A stretch of 64,000 nucleotides of DNA, taken from an uncultured bacterium (GTDB lineage: Bacteria > Cyanobacteriota > Vampirovibrionia > Gastranaerophilales > Gastranaerophilaceae). The notes beneath the pieces were generated by a model. It saw nothing but the letters and a program-made list of their open reading frames with translations. It was not told the origin of the DNA and did not search any database. A program made the translations under genes and the position numbers. Location: the NCBI GenBank assembly GCA_949300485.1, contig CASGEL010000005.1, positions 24,453 to 88,452 on the forward strand. Reading direction: 5' to 3'. Below, piece by piece: positions 31,238 through 40,477 of this stretch (the first letter of the stretch is position 1; each line of letters starts with the position of its first letter).

Positions 31238-32398
31238 TTAAAAATCCATATTCATAAAGTCGTCTTCTTTTTTAAAGTTTTGTCCTTTAGTTCTTATTTT
31301 TTTATTCTTCTTTTTCGTTTTATCCGGAAGTTCTCTATAGGCATTGTCTATAGAAACTTTTGCAATTATTTGGCTGTTTTTTCTGTCATAAAATGTTAGC
31401 CAAAATTTACGATTTATGTTATCTACAGCAAAGGAAACGTTTTCAACCAGTTTGTCCCCTGGTCTGATTTGCCGAAACATGAGCTTTGTATCTCCGAATA
31501 TTGAAGGACTGAATTTTACATTGTAGTCATTAACAAGTGCCATGTCAAAGCCTGATAGTGTTTTATCAGACATATTTGAAATCAGTACGGTTAAAGTTAT
31601 TGTATTAACTTCTCCGAAAGGATCTTTTTCATGGCGTATGTCATTTATGCTGATATCCAATCCTTTGTAGGTAATTTCTTCTTGTCTTAGGGCTTCTTCT
31701 TTATAGACAGGAAGATCTATAGGAGTATTTATTCTTACTTTTATTTCATCTCCAGGAGCAATTAATACATGGTTACCTTTTCTTATTAATGCTATACCTA
31801 AGCCTGCAACCCCACCAATAGCGGCTCCTCCTGCCAAAGTGTAACCTTGTGAAGCGATTGCGGCTCCCAAACCAAGCCAATTAAGTGCCATAAGTCCGCC
31901 AACAGCCCCACCTGCTAATGTATAACCAACATCCTGAGCTACAATTTTGGCACTCTGTGTTACTGGATGAAGTTTTGTTGTCATTTTCCCCTCTATGGGA
32001 ATTTCTCTGCCATCAGGAGTTACAAGATAATCGAAGGCTAAATCCATTGTGGCTTCTTTCCCAAGGCGTCCTGGCTCTGTTGTATTTGTCAATTTGCCAT
32101 GGGCAAGTGTACCTTTTGGAATTATTATTCCTTTATCCCCATATACGTCATCAGTAACTTCTGCAAAAAATTCATCGCCTTCTATTGAATATGAAGAATC
32201 TAAAACTTGAGAAACCGTCATATTTATTATTTCTTTTTTATTTAATGTTTCAACTTTACCTGTGAAAATTTCATCGGCTGTATTTTTATATTCTTCAGTT
32301 TCGGTGACAGAACCTTTTAATGGTTCTGCAGCTTTTAGCATAGCTGTATTTGAAAATAATAATATTGTTATTAATATAAAGCTTAATAGTTTTTTCAT
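31238..32398 (-). CDS. Secreted protein with VirB10/TrbI-like domain
   Basis: A 386-residue protein with a signal peptide (MKKLLSFILITILLFSNTAM). The domain at about 55-235 begins VSQVLDSSYSIEGDEF and IIIPKGTLAHGKLTNTTEP, has two Gly-rich hydrophobic stretches (YTLAGGAVGGLMALNWLGLG) and ends NHVLIAPGDEIKVRI, the order seen in VirB10/TrbI beta barrels. A C-terminal beta-sandwich-like part and a Lys-rich tail follow. No type IV secretion genes are near. Start ATG 32398 has TATAAT six bases upstream, so is probably leaderless. Related modules at 14474 and 48445. Confidence 0.55.
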   Translation of the reverse strand: MKKLLSFILITILLFSNTAMLKAAEPLKGSVTETEEYKNTADEIFTGKVETLNKKEIINMTVSQVLDSSYSIEGDEFFAEVTDDVYGDKGIIIPKGTLAHGKLTNTTEPGRLGKEATMDLAFDYLVTPDGREIPIEGKMTTKLHPVTQSAKIVAQDVGYTLAGGAVGGLMALNWLGLGAAIASQGYTLAGGAAIGGVAGLGIALIRKGNHVLIAPGDEIKVRINTPIDLPVYKEEALRQEEITYKGLDISINDIRHEKDPFGEVNTITLTVLISNMSDKTLSGFDMALVNDYNVKFSPSIFGDTKLMFRQIRPGDKLVENVSFAVDNINRKFWLTFYDRKNSQIIAKVSIDNAYRELPDKTKKKNKKIRTKGQNFKKEDDFMNMDF

Positions 32399-32404
32399 AC
32401 TTAT

Positions 32405-32434
32405 ATTATAATCTCCAAGTCTGAAAGTTATCAA
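32405..32434 (-). promoter_or_regulatory. Promoter for a leaderless start
   Basis: Minus strand: TTGATA (32434-32429), 18-base spacer, TATAAT (32410-32405), six bases to the ATG at 32398. Confidence 0.6.
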
Positions 32435-32436
32435 AT

Positions 32437-34002
32437 TTAATTTGTTTGATTTTCAACTTCTTGTGCCATTTCTTCTATGAAATTATTTGTTTTTGCAGGT
32501 TCAAAGCTTGAACATGAATTCCAAATCAATGTAGGACGCGGTTCATTTAACAGTGGACTAGGAAATTCATTATGGCACTGCCCTTTTAACATATTTGTAG
32601 AGCCATCAACACAGGATGTAAAATTTGAGCAGCAACTGCAGATTTTTAATGTTAATCCATAGTCTTCCATTTTTGATTTTAATTGTTGTAATGCATCTAT
32701 CATTCTTAAATGTGATGATGTTGTGTATTTTTTATTTTTATAAATAAATCGAATTTTTGATAATTCATTTTCTGTTGATATAAATTCTAACTTGCAGCTT
32801 CTATCACCATGTTTGGTTTGAACCATTACATCTATAACCAGTTTATCAATTTCTTTGTCTGTATTTGCACCTACAGCTTTTAACAGAGCTCTTATTGGTG
32901 GAAAATTCTTTATAATATGGCATACAGAATATACAGGGTATAACATTAATAATAATGTTTCTTTAGTATTTAGTTTTGCGTTAACTAAACTGATTCCAAA
33001 TATTGCTGCTAATAGTATTGCAGTAAATATAACTACGTTGCATTTTACTATAAACGGATAATTATATGAATAGATTATAAGTATAGCGTATGCAGCTATA
33101 ATAAGCCAAATATTAGGATTTATAAGAGAGCATACATGTTCGATAAACGTAAAATTTATTGTTCCTAAATTTTTTATATTGCTTTTTAAAAGGTTAAATC
33201 TTTTAGTTAAACGAGGATTTCTGAATGAGCAATCTTGTCCAAGAATGTATGATTGTATATTAGGATTGTAAACACATCTATGTCCTGTTTTTGATAACAA
33301 TAAACTGAATTCCAATTCTGAATTTACATCTTTGAAATTAATATCTTTAATATTGTCAAGGACTGATTTTTTTATTATAAATAAGCCGGAATCAATTTGA
33401 GTAGCCAGACCCAATAAAGAACGGGATTGTTTAAAAAAGTTTGCCTGATATTTTTTATATACGGCTTTAATTCGGTCTACTATATCCAGATTATCTCTAT
33501 TGATATGTAGCTCTCCTGTTACGGCATCTGCTTTTCTAAGAGATGCGTTTGCAAGTGTTAGGAAGTCTGGATTGATTTTTCTAATACTATCAATGAAAAT
33601 ATAAGCATCAATTGAAGTATCTTTTTTTAATTCGTTTAAAAGCATTGCTATTGCTTTGTTTTTTCCTAGAGTTCCAACATCATGTATATTTAGGACATGT
33701 ACAAAATTATCATATTCAAATAAATGCTCTGAGCCGTCATTACAATCGTCAAGAATTGCATAAACTTTGAAATTAGCAAGAGGATAATCTTGCATTTTTA
33801 TTTGATCAATTAGTTCCTGCAAGCACTCTTTATGGTTATGACTGTATATTATCAGTGCAAAATTATTTTTAATATCATCATACTTTGAATACTTTTTTTC
33901 AATTGAAAAAGGTTTATCTTTCAGATTTCGTATTGATAAAATAAAAAGATATAATGTATAAATCAGTAAGTATAAATAAATGATATATAAGATAATTTCC
34001 AT
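32437..34002 (-). CDS. Family 2 glycosyltransferase-like membrane protein
   Basis: A 521-aa protein: an N-terminal helix, a GT-A-type domain (NFALIIYSHNHKECLQELIDQI; VYAILDDCNDGSE; VGTLGKNKAIAMLL; DAYIFIDSIRKINPDFL), then three or four helices at about 300-380 and a cytosolic tail with clustered cysteines (LKICSCCSNFTSCVDG, then KGQCHNE). The usual DxD appears as FIDS, so catalysis needs care. The Cys-rich tail might bind metal; this is not usual for the family. Start ATG 34002 follows GAGGGAA. Probably co-transcribed with tsaC. Confidence 0.75.
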   Translation of the reverse strand: MEIILYIIYLYLLIYTLYLFILSIRNLKDKPFSIEKKYSKYDDIKNNFALIIYSHNHKECLQELIDQIKMQDYPLANFKVYAILDDCNDGSEHLFEYDNFVHVLNIHDVGTLGKNKAIAMLLNELKKDTSIDAYIFIDSIRKINPDFLTLANASLRKADAVTGELHINRDNLDIVDRIKAVYKKYQANFFKQSRSLLGLATQIDSGLFIIKKSVLDNIKDINFKDVNSELEFSLLLSKTGHRCVYNPNIQSYILGQDCSFRNPRLTKRFNLLKSNIKNLGTINFTFIEHVCSLINPNIWLIIAAYAILIIYSYNYPFIVKCNVVIFTAILLAAIFGISLVNAKLNTKETLLLMLYPVYSVCHIIKNFPPIRALLKAVGANTDKEIDKLVIDVMVQTKHGDRSCKLEFISTENELSKIRFIYKNKKYTTSSHLRMIDALQQLKSKMEDYGLTLKICSCCSNFTSCVDGSTNMLKGQCHNEFPSPLLNEPRPTLIWNSCSSFEPAKTNNFIEEMAQEVENQTN

Positions 34003-34058
34003 ACAAATTCCCTCATTATTTATCATTTTATTAAAAAAAGAAATAAATTTCAAATTCT

Positions 34059-34643
34059 TTAAATTTCTAAACGGATTTCCCCTTGTCTGAAAATTCTTAG
34101 TTCGTCATTCATAACCCCAACAACAGTTGATTCAAGGCCTTTTGCCAGATATCCGTAATCTTCGATTATTAAATCGGCAAGACCGTTCATATTTTCATAA
34201 GCCTGAGCATATGTTTTAGCAGAAGGTTGGTGTGATAAATTGGCGCTTGTTGTTGCCAGAACATGGCCGGGTATTATAGCACATATTTCTTGGAAAATTT
34301 TGTTATCAGGAACTCTTATTCCGACTGTTGACATTCCTGATGTTATATAATCCGGTGTGTTTTCATTTTTATCCGTAACGACTGTTAATGCTCCGGGAAA
34401 ATATTTTTTTATTAGTTGTTGTCCTATTTTGGGTATTGGTTTTACATAATTTAACAAATGGTATACTTCATTAGACATTAAAATCAGTGGTTTTTGAGCT
34501 TCTCGTTTTTTGATTTCATATATCTTTTTTACAGCTTTTTCGCTGTTTGGTAAACAGCCTAATCCCCAGACTGTATCTGTTACATATGTAATTACACCAT
34601 CATTATTTAATATATCAATTATTTCATCTTTATTTTTTAACAT
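34059..34643 (-). CDS. L-threonylcarbamoyladenylate synthase (Sua5/YrdC family)
   Basis: A 194-residue YrdC-fold protein that makes threonylcarbamoyl-AMP for the t6A37 tRNA modification. Seen: DTVWGLGCLPNSEKAVKKIYEIKKREAQKPLILM (the K-R-x-x-x-K-P ATP-binding segment), PGALTVV, VGIRVPDN and ATSANLSHQPSAKTY. It lacks the extra Sua5 domain, so is the short TsaC type. Start ATG 34643 follows AGAGGGAAG. Together with mnmE and queC nearby, the window holds three tRNA-modification genes. Confidence 0.9.
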   Translation of the reverse strand: MLKNKDEIIDILNNDGVITYVTDTVWGLGCLPNSEKAVKKIYEIKKREAQKPLILMSNEVYHLLNYVKPIPKIGQQLIKKYFPGALTVVTDKNENTPDYITSGMSTVGIRVPDNKIFQEICAIIPGHVLATTSANLSHQPSAKTYAQAYENMNGLADLIIEDYGYLAKGLESTVVGVMNDELRIFRQGEIRLEI

Positions 34644-34769
34644 ACTTCCCTCTTTTTTATACTGGTATTTTATCATGTAAATATTTTTATTATTAGTTTT
34701 TTAGGGTTGATTTTTTCAAAAATATTATTATTATAAAGATATGGTAGAAAAATAAGAAGGATTTATATT

Positions 34770-35324
34770 ATGGCATCAGGTTCATCTATTATTACAAGCA
34801 TTTCTTCAAATTTGGCTAACACATATTCATATTTAGCCGCATTGTATCCGGAAGATGGTGTAACTTATGAAAATATAACAAAGGCAAGAAATGATTCAAC
34901 TAATTATTTAACGTTAAACCAGTCATTTGCTTCCTATTTACAAAATAATTTTTCAATGCTTGATAAAGATGGAGACGGGGTAATTGGTGCAGATGAGATG
35001 TCCAAGCTTACAAATACCATTGCATCATCTGGGGTATCTCGCTCTGAATTAACTCAATTGGCTGCATCTGGAGCTTATTCAAGTGAAATGGTAAGCAAAA
35101 TATTAGATAATTTTGATGAAATTGATTCAAACCATGACGGTAGAGTAACCAGTGCAGAAATTTCTGCTTATACATATGATTGCAACAGGCAAGCGAAAAT
35201 TGATGAAGAGAATTATAAAAAAGCTACAGGAACATCTATATTTTATGGTGATGATGATTCTTCCGTTGATGTTTCAAGTTACAGTATTTTAAGCTATAAA
35301 TATAAAGATTTTACATCTTCATAG
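34770..35324 (+). CDS. EF-hand calcium-binding protein
   Basis: A 184-residue protein with two canonical EF-hand loops: DKDGDGVIGADE (around residue 69) and DSNHDGRVTSAE (around 120), each with Asp/Asn at 1, 3, 5 and Glu at 12. Flanking segments are helical and Ser/Tyr/Ala-rich; there is no signal peptide. The Ser-rich N-terminus (ASGSSIITSISSNLANTYSYL) resembles that of the 166-aa protein at 25459. Ca2+ sensing or buffering, or an exported protein by a non-classical route. Ribosome site AAGGA. Confidence 0.75.
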   Translation: MASGSSIITSISSNLANTYSYLAALYPEDGVTYENITKARNDSTNYLTLNQSFASYLQNNFSMLDKDGDGVIGADEMSKLTNTIASSGVSRSELTQLAASGAYSSEMVSKILDNFDEIDSNHDGRVTSAEISAYTYDCNRQAKIDEENYKKATGTSIFYGDDDSSVDVSSYSILSYKYKDFTSS

Positions 35325-35331
35325 TTTGTGA

Positions 35332-36675
35332 TTATTTGCCTATACAGAAATGATCAAAGATATTATTCAGAATATCATCATTTATAACTTCGCCTGTAAT
35401 TTCTTCAAGTGCTAGCAATGCTGATTTTACATCAATATAAATCATATCTTGCAGTTCTTCTGCCTGCGCTGCATGTAAAGCTCTTTCAAGACTTTCTTTG
35501 CTTCTTTCCAAACAATTTTGCTGACGTTTATTGGTTATAAATTCAGTTTCTTCCGGGGTAAATTTGTAAATATTTTCTTTGATGGTTTCTTTAAGTTCAT
35601 CAAGTCCGATGTTTTTTGTTGTTGATATTTTTATTGTATTTTGGAGAGTCTCTTTGAAATTTTCTGTTAAATCTATTTTATTTGCAATTACAAGATGTGA
35701 TTTATTTTTTATTGTTTCATAGATTTCTTTGTCTTCTTCCGTTAATCCTTCTTTTGCATCATATAGAAACAAAATTAAATCGGCTTCTTTCGCAGATTGT
35801 TTGGAGTATTCTATCCCAATTTCTTCTACTTTATCGATATTTTCATCTTCTCTAATCCCTGCTGTATCAATCAAAGTGACTGCAATTCCAAGGTCAAGAC
35901 TTTCTTTAATAACATCTCTGGTTGTTCCTGCAATATCTGTTACAATTGCTCTGTCGAGGTTTAATAAAGCATTAAATAATGACGATTTTCCGACATTCGG
36001 ACGTCCAACAATTGCAACTTTTACTCCCTGTCTTAAGATATCAGAGGATTTTGCACAATTTAAAATTCTGTCAATTTCTTTGATTGTATTCCTGAAGGAT
36101 TCAATCAGAAAAGGATATTCAGGCTCAGGAACATCTTCTGGAAAATCAATACCTGCAACAATTTTTGAGGCAGTTTCAAAAAGGTCTTTCTTTATTTCTT
36201 TTATTTTTTCAGCAAGAACACCTGACAAATTTTTTGCTGATTGGATTGCAAAATTTGAAGTTTTTGCGTGGATTAAATCATCAACAGCTTCAGCCTGTGA
36301 TAAATCCAATTTTTTATTCAGAAAAGCTCTTTTGGTGAATTCTCCGCGTTCAGCCATACGTGCACCGTTCTTTAGTACAAGATCCAAAATGTTTCTAACT
36401 ACATTTAATCCTCCATGGCATTGAATTTCTATAACATCTTCGCCGGTATAACTGTTAGGGTTTTTAAATGGCAATATAACAACTTCATCTATTTTAACAT
36501 TGTTATCCATAACCCATCCGTGACAAATTCGTCCGGGAGCAAGGGATTTTGTATCTAAAATTTTTTGAGCAATTTCAAAACTCTTATCGCCTGAAATTCT
36601 TATAACTCCAACACCGCCTGTTCCTAACGGTGTTGATATTGCTGCTATTGTTTCAAATTCCTGAATGATATTCAT
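35332..36675 (-). CDS. mnmE: tRNA modification GTPase MnmE
   Basis: A 447-aa enzyme that, with MnmG, builds cmnm5U at wobble position 34. N-terminal folate-binding domain (TPLGTGGVGVIRISG), helical domain, inserted G domain (GRPNVGKSSLFNALL, DIAGTTRDV, DTAGIRED, ANKIDL) and the terminal Cys of FCIGK needed for activity. No ribosome site; TATAAT lies seven bases before the ATG, so the mRNA may be leaderless. mnmG is not in the window. Confidence 0.95.
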   Translation of the reverse strand: MNIIQEFETIAAISTPLGTGGVGVIRISGDKSFEIAQKILDTKSLAPGRICHGWVMDNNVKIDEVVILPFKNPNSYTGEDVIEIQCHGGLNVVRNILDLVLKNGARMAERGEFTKRAFLNKKLDLSQAEAVDDLIHAKTSNFAIQSAKNLSGVLAEKIKEIKKDLFETASKIVAGIDFPEDVPEPEYPFLIESFRNTIKEIDRILNCAKSSDILRQGVKVAIVGRPNVGKSSLFNALLNLDRAIVTDIAGTTRDVIKESLDLGIAVTLIDTAGIREDENIDKVEEIGIEYSKQSAKEADLILFLYDAKEGLTEEDKEIYETIKNKSHLVIANKIDLTENFKETLQNTIKISTTKNIGLDELKETIKENIYKFTPEETEFITNKRQQNCLERSKESLERALHAAQAEELQDMIYIDVKSALLALEEITGEVINDDILNNIFDHFCIGK

Positions 36676-36682
36676 ATGACTA

Positions 36683-36711
36683 ATTATACAATAAAAGCGT
36701 GTAAATTATAA
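36683..36711 (-). promoter_or_regulatory. Probable mnmE promoter
   Basis: Minus strand: weak -35 TTATAA (36711-36706), 17 bases, TATAAT (36688-36683), then seven bases to the ATG at 36675. Confidence 0.45.
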
Positions 36712-36751
36712 TATTTTACATCAGTATATTTAGAATATTTTATTTCATTAA

Positions 36752-36783
36752 TAAAAAAAAGCTATGTACTGAGGTGCATAGCT
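36752..36783 (-). terminator. Orphan minus-strand terminator upstream of mnmE
   Basis: AGCTATG and CATAGCT pair around a 10-base loop, with eight T residues following on the minus strand. No annotated minus-strand gene ends here; the next one upstream already has its own terminator at 37486-37520. The 36676-36984 gap otherwise shows no gene. Confidence 0.6.
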
Positions 36784-36984
36784 GTTGATTAGGGATATGT
36801 GTATCTTAGTCTCTAAGGAGTATATTGTTATGTTAGCATTTCATTTTGATTTGTAATCATACAAAATGATGAGATTTATAATTTTAATTGTAATTATATT
36901 TTTTATTTAAAATTTTCTTCTTTTCTAAAAAGAAAAATTCTGTTATAATACTGTTAAATTAAAAATAAAGGAAGGGGGAAGAGG

Positions 36985-37464
36985 ATGAAAAAGATATCAT
37001 TAGTTATGATAGTGGCACTATTAACTATGGGCAGCTGTGCGTTTGCCGTTGGATATACAAAATTTTCTTCTAAGTTTATAAAAAATTTTAAAGATTGTGA
37101 TAAGTATGAAGAAACAATTACTTCAGAGTTTGAAGGTCAAACTTTTGTTACGAACAGACAAATACAGGGATGGAAAAATGGCTTTTGTAAATATCAGGAG
37201 GTGATAAAATCTCCGGATAGTACATATCAGCTGAATTGTTCATTTACAGATATCCAAGTTGATGAATTATATTCAGCAATGAAAAATAGGTCAAGGGACG
37301 TTGAAAGATATGAATTAGAAAGTTTTGTACAGCAAAAAGATCCTAAAACAGGTGAAATTAAATATGTAAGTGTAGGTTCAACAACAATAAAAGGAAATAA
37401 GGCTTATATTGCTTGGGCAAAATACCAAAATAATCCATATTTTTGTGTTCCTAAAAAATTATAA
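36985..37464 (+). CDS. Secreted hypothetical protein
   Basis: A 159-aa protein with a signal peptide (SLVMIVALLTMGSCAFAVG). The mature part is beta-rich with four cysteines (KDCDKYEE, GFCKYQE, LNCSFTD, YFCVP), which could make two disulfides in the periplasm. Strong ribosome site GGAAGGGGGAAGAGG. Own terminator. No family recognised. Confidence 0.7.
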   Translation: MKKISLVMIVALLTMGSCAFAVGYTKFSSKFIKNFKDCDKYEETITSEFEGQTFVTNRQIQGWKNGFCKYQEVIKSPDSTYQLNCSFTDIQVDELYSAMKNRSRDVERYELESFVQQKDPKTGEIKYVSVGSTTIKGNKAYIAWAKYQNNPYFCVPKKL

Positions 37465-37485
37465 TTAAAAGGTTAATTTTGAAAA

Positions 37486-37520
37486 TAAAATGCGGTATAT
37501 ATTAAATATACCGCATTTTT
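37486..37520. terminator. Bidirectional terminator
   Basis: AAAATGCGGTATAT and ATATACCGCATTTTT around a 5-base loop, between convergent genes. Confidence 0.85.
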
Positions 37521-37537
37521 GTAATTGTTGCATTTTA

Positions 37538-38398
37538 TTATTTTATATTATCAGCTGTTTTTTCTTTTTGAATAGTTTCTTTTGTGTGTACTACTTTATT
37601 TTGGATGTTGTCCTGTTTTTTATTGCCGCTTGCAAGTTTGTTACCTATCATTGTTGCAAACGGTGTAACTGCAACCGGTGCAATGAATCTGTAAACTGTA
37701 CCAAATACAATTAGTTTTTTCAGTACCCCCATACCTTTTATTTTTGTTTCAAGGCTGGTATTTTGTAAGTTGTCTTCTACATACTTTAAGGTTGTAATTA
37801 ACTTAGGTCTTTCCTTTTTAGGGATGTCTTTCCATACTTTATTATGGTCTTTTTCAGCTTTTTTGATGATTTCTTCATTAAGTTGTTTGATTCTTTCACC
37901 TAAATTATTATCACCAGTTTGTTTTTGAGCATATTTAGTTGTAACTTTTTCCCACCAATTATCAAGTCTTCTATCAATTAGGTAAGATCCTGCAGTTGAC
38001 AGAAGGAATGTTAAACCTTGGTTGACTGCAAGTGTTCTTCTTCTGTCTTCATCTAATTGTTGGTTTCTTAAAGTTTGGGTCATATACATTCCAGAGATAA
38101 TAATAGATCCCATAACTTGCATATGATCAACTACACTATCTAATTTCTCAGTATGATTAGCTAAGAATTTTGCTATTTTTGAAGAATACAATTTGGTTGT
38201 GTAGTTATCGGAAAGCCAAGAGGTAAATTTGTTAAATGCTCTTTTAAATGGATTTAGAAGGGTTGATTTAGCAGGTATATCCTCTATACCTTTGAAACTA
38301 GGCTGGGTATATAAAGATACATTACCTCTATTTAAAGTTTTATTATTGTTGTATTTATATTGAGAGTTAAAGTTATTTGTTTGTAATGTTATATTCAT
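37538..38398 (-). CDS. F-x-G motif membrane-associated protein
   Basis: A 286-residue protein with the motif TQPSFKGIED at about 31-40, after an Asn-rich leader. Further on are hydrophobic segments (MGSIIISGMYM; GLTFLLSTAGSYLI; LIVFGTVYRFIAPVAVTPF) between charged helices, so it is probably membrane-associated. Its ATG overlaps the TAA of the upstream gene (TAATG), and both share the same layout, so they likely act together. Function unknown; I believe it is specific to this lineage. Confidence 0.65.
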   Translation of the reverse strand: MNITLQTNNFNSQYKYNNNKTLNRGNVSLYTQPSFKGIEDIPAKSTLLNPFKRAFNKFTSWLSDNYTTKLYSSKIAKFLANHTEKLDSVVDHMQVMGSIIISGMYMTQTLRNQQLDEDRRRTLAVNQGLTFLLSTAGSYLIDRRLDNWWEKVTTKYAQKQTGDNNLGERIKQLNEEIIKKAEKDHNKVWKDIPKKERPKLITTLKYVEDNLQNTSLETKIKGMGVLKKLIVFGTVYRFIAPVAVTPFATMIGNKLASGNKKQDNIQNKVVHTKETIQKEKTADNIK

Positions 38399-39270
38399 TA
38401 TTTTAACCCTCCTGCAAATTTTTCTATTTCAGGTTTTTCAATTGCCGGCGGAGGAGTTTGTATGTTTGCCGTATTATTTATTTGAGCCTGATTTTTAGGT
38501 GCCTTTTTCTTTTCTATGCCGAATACATATTTCAAAATCGGCGGAATTAAAGCAACAGTAAGCATTGCTTTTAATACTCCGAAAATAAATACATCAGGTG
38601 CCATATCAAGCATTTTTGTTACATTTTTGAATGCTTTAGAGTGTTCAAGTTCTCCAATTGTTTTTACACCGTATGTTTCTTTGAGTTTTTTGAATGTTTT
38701 TACATTTTCAATTTCGGATATATCATTGAGTTTGTATTTTTTCTTCAAATTCTCAATTGTTTTTAATTGTTCTTTTGTTAATTTACTACTGTCTTTCATC
38801 ATCTCAATAGCCGTAGTAGCATCTTTTACTGCTTGTTTAGTTTTTTCTACAGCTTGTCCAAGAGGGTACATAACAATACTTGAAAAAGCAAAACCGATAA
38901 GGCCTGATGCTATTGAGTGACCGGAAGCATAAATCTTATCATCCTTATCTTTCTTTTGTCCCGGTAAAGACATAATTGCGATTGGTCTTAGACCGGCTGC
39001 TAAAAATAGGGCAACTAAGTTTTGAGCAATAACAGTATGCTGATCACAAAGAGTAAGAATTTTATCAAATAAAGTTGAACTCTTTTCAGTATTTATAGAA
39101 CCAGCAACGGCAGTTACGTTTAAACCCGTAAAACTGCCGTTGTAGTTATTTCTATTCACACTTTTGCTCTCACACAAACCCACACTTTTCTGTCTATACT
39201 CAAGCATGCCCCTGTGTCTTTGCTTGGCTTGAGTGCCTGCGGGATAAGTTTTAATTGAGTCTATATTCAT
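38398..39270 (-). CDS. F-x-G motif membrane-associated protein
   Basis: A 290-aa protein with NGSFTGLNV at about 44-52, then hydrophobic stretches (VALFLAAGLRPIAIM; ASGLIGFAFSSIVMYPLG; VFIFGVLKAMLTVALIPPILKYVFG) and a central Lys-rich coiled coil (EQLKTIENLKKKYKLNDISEIE). Tail rich in Pro/Asn/Lys. First gene of the pair with 37538-38398. Function unknown. GTGGTG is the only candidate ribosome site. Confidence 0.65.
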   Translation of the reverse strand: MNIDSIKTYPAGTQAKQRHRGMLEYRQKSVGLCESKSVNRNNYNGSFTGLNVTAVAGSINTEKSSTLFDKILTLCDQHTVIAQNLVALFLAAGLRPIAIMSLPGQKKDKDDKIYASGHSIASGLIGFAFSSIVMYPLGQAVEKTKQAVKDATTAIEMMKDSSKLTKEQLKTIENLKKKYKLNDISEIENVKTFKKLKETYGVKTIGELEHSKAFKNVTKMLDMAPDVFIFGVLKAMLTVALIPPILKYVFGIEKKKAPKNQAQINNTANIQTPPPAIEKPEIEKFAGGLK

Positions 39271-39499
39271 TTCACACCACTTAAAAAATTAATAACTGTT
39301 GTACATTTATTTTAAATCAAAGAAAAAATATTTTTGCCAGATGATTACAAAAATGTTACAATAAAATTTAAAAAATTCCCGGAATTCTTAAAGATAGTGT
39401 AAATTCTTGAAATAAAGGGCTGTTTATTATATTATAAAGATAATATAAGTTATTATTTAATAGCGATGTTTTACTTCAATTGAGGGACGAGGATTGGTA

Positions 39500-40471
39500 G
39501 TGAACAACGGCACAGGTCTAGATTTAAAGTTAATTTCAGAAAATTGCGGATTGTTTTCTAAAACAGATGCGGACACTGTCATCGACAATATAAGTAAGTT
39601 GTCTAAAGTTTATTCCTCAAGAGATCTTATTAAGATATATAATTATATGTTAATACATGCTCAAATCCCTGAAGTTATTATGTATTTAATCAGATGTGTT
39701 GATGAGTACAGAGATCCTTCAAGTTTAGAGTATTTAGTGGATATTTTACTGTTAAAAAACGCTGTTTCTGCTGATGATGATACAAAAGAAAAATATACAA
39801 ATGTCAGAGTCATGTGCGCTAAAGCAATAGCCAATCAAAAAAATACGGATGTTGTTTCTTCATTATTGTATTGTTTGAATAATAAGGATGAGCATTATAG
39901 AGTAAGATTAGCATGTGCGGATGCTTTAGGCAGAATAGGAGATAGGTTTGCCGTTGCTCCGTTAGTTGAAGTTGTTAAGGATGAGGATGAAAAATCTGTT
40001 TATTTAAAAGAATCAGCCGTTTCTGCGCTTGGTCTATTGGGAGATTCAAGAGCAGTAGATCCCTTAGTCAGTATATTGGAAACAAAACAAGGTATTATGG
40101 ATAAGTTTTCATTTTTAAAAGAGCGAGCAATTGAAGCTCTTATCAAAATGGGATTTTGTGATAATGAGCGAGTTTACAGAGCCTTGAAAAATTCTCTTGC
40201 CGATGAATCGGTACAGGTTAGAATAAATGCAATTGAAGCTCTTATGGACAGCGAACATCCAAAAGCGTTTGAAGCAATCAAAAAATGTCTGGAAAACGAT
40301 CCTGATCCTGAAGTAAAGAAAAACGCCATGATTGCTTTATATAATATGTCAGACAGAACTATACTTGATGAGGTTATAAAATCTCCGGACTATCCTGATA
40401 ATTTAAAAGTTGAGGCTGTTTCAATTTTGGAAGAATACGAAAATGATGAAACTGGTGAAAATGAGGAATAG
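39500..40471 (+). CDS. HEAT-repeat protein
   Basis: A 323-residue soluble protein with at least five HEAT/PBS-lyase-type repeats, for example RVRLACADALGRIGDRFAVAPLVEVV, ESAVSALGLLGDSRAVDPLVSIL, ERAIEALIKMG and EVKKNAMIALYNM. Such repeats form a superhelical scaffold; in cyanobacteria many act on phycobilins, but nothing here supports that, and a scaffold role is more likely. Start GTG 39500 with GAGG seven bases upstream (a TTG two codons earlier is possible). Operon head for queC, DUF366 and SPOR genes. Confidence 0.8.
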   Translation: MNNGTGLDLKLISENCGLFSKTDADTVIDNISKLSKVYSSRDLIKIYNYMLIHAQIPEVIMYLIRCVDEYRDPSSLEYLVDILLLKNAVSADDDTKEKYTNVRVMCAKAIANQKNTDVVSSLLYCLNNKDEHYRVRLACADALGRIGDRFAVAPLVEVVKDEDEKSVYLKESAVSALGLLGDSRAVDPLVSILETKQGIMDKFSFLKERAIEALIKMGFCDNERVYRALKNSLADESVQVRINAIEALMDSEHPKAFEAIKKCLENDPDPEVKKNAMIALYNMSDRTILDEVIKSPDYPDNLKVEAVSILEEYENDETGENEE

Positions 40472-40477
40472 TTAGCT

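Noticed and set aside
31238..32398. Type IV secretion/conjugation locus
   Set aside because: Only the VirB10-like domain is present; no VirB4, VirD4, relaxase or other component within the window.
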